Shown in pieces: positions 63,765 to 64,000 of a stretch of 64,000 nucleotides of DNA. This DNA is from Ciona intestinalis (Eukaryota; Chordata; Ascidiacea; Phlebobranchia; Cionidae). The stretch covers positions 1,043,415-1,107,414 of the forward strand of contig NC_020177.2 of the NCBI RefSeq assembly GCF_000224145.3, written 5' to 3'. Made by a program: the position numbers and the translations under genes. How positions within the stretch are numbered: the first letter of the stretch is position 1; each line of letters starts with the position of its first letter. The notes under the pieces were generated by a model that ran no database searches, was not told the DNA's origin, and saw only the letters and a list, made by a program, of their open reading frames with translations.

Positions 63765-64000
63765 AGGCGTCAAGGGTGGGGTCGTCGAGGGTAGGGCCGT
63801 CGAGGGTGGGGTCGTCGAAGGTGGGGCCGTCGAGGGTGGGGCCGTCGAGGGTGAGGCCGTTGAAGGTGGGACCGTCGAGGGTGGGGCCGTCGAGGGTGGG
63901 GTCGTCGAAGGTGGGGCCGTCGAGGGTGGGGCCGTCGAGGGTGAGGCCGTTGAAGGTGGGACCGTCGAGGGTGGGGCCGTCGAAGGTGATGTCGTCGAGG
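63765..64000 (+). repeat. 15-bp G-rich minisatellite, open as a pentapeptide repeat, cut by right edge
   Basis: Nearly 16 tandem 15-bp units (type GGCCGTCGAGGGTGG) run from 63765 off the end, with no length change. A block of six units (90 bp) is itself repeated almost exactly. In one frame it reads (A/V/T)VEGG repeated without a stop. A good 3' splice signal (TTTGATTCTTAG) ends at 63764, exactly where the repeat begins, so this may be a coding exon whose gene lies to the right. The other strand and frames are also partly open, as expected for a unit divisible by three. Confidence 0.7.

Overview
The window looks like a piece of a sea-squirt (Ciona-type tunicate) nuclear genome. The basis is inference. 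It has AT-rich DNA and compact multi-exon genes with clean GT-AG introns. Animal proteins are recognisable: the nuclear-envelope phosphatase CTDNEP1, GUCD1 and REEP5/6. More than 30 copies of a short TA-flanked inverted-repeat element (MITE) are present, plus a tRNA-like composite SINE, both of the kind described from Ciona. Exon structures were assembled by hand from splice signals and reading-frame phase; every model marked high confidence closes exactly in frame.

Layout. (1) 1-19.1 kb: a cluster of seven small secreted, probably GPI-anchored, cysteine-rich proteins of Ly6/uPAR three-finger type, on both strands. They share one architecture: a signal-peptide exon of 55-67 nt, then two cysteine-rich exons, then a tail exon, with every intron in phase 1. 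Two neighbours (9.2-10.2 and 12.3-13.2 kb) are a recent tandem duplication. One (about 3-4.6 kb) looks degenerate and one runs off the left edge. (2) 19.1-26.5 kb: ctdnep1 (eight exons). (3) 27.2-31.3 kb, minus strand: a C2H2 zinc-finger gene with two possible 3' ends. (4) 32.8-33.8 kb, minus: a calmodulin-like protein with four degenerate EF-hands. (5) 36-42.3 kb: a rhodanese-domain protein, the last exon of a calcineurin-B-like protein, gucd1, and an EF-hand protein. (6) 42.9-49.5 kb: a REEP5/6 gene with two first exons and two 94-nt alternative second exons. (7) 50.8-56.4 kb: a ten-exon, 687-residue, mostly disordered protein that I do not recognise. (8) 57.3-62 kb: a tandem pair of genes for secreted precursors with an arginine-rich cationic N-terminal part and an acidic C-terminal part, laid out like tunicate antimicrobial-peptide precursors. 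(9) 62.3-64 kb: repeats, ending in a 15-bp minisatellite that is open as a pentapeptide repeat and runs off the right edge.

The two most interesting systems are the Ly6-like cluster and the paired cationic/acidic peptide precursors. Both are tandemly duplicated families of secreted proteins, consistent with host-defence or recognition roles, but function is inference. The duplications also allow MITE insertions to be dated, because several insertions have an empty site in the sister copy.
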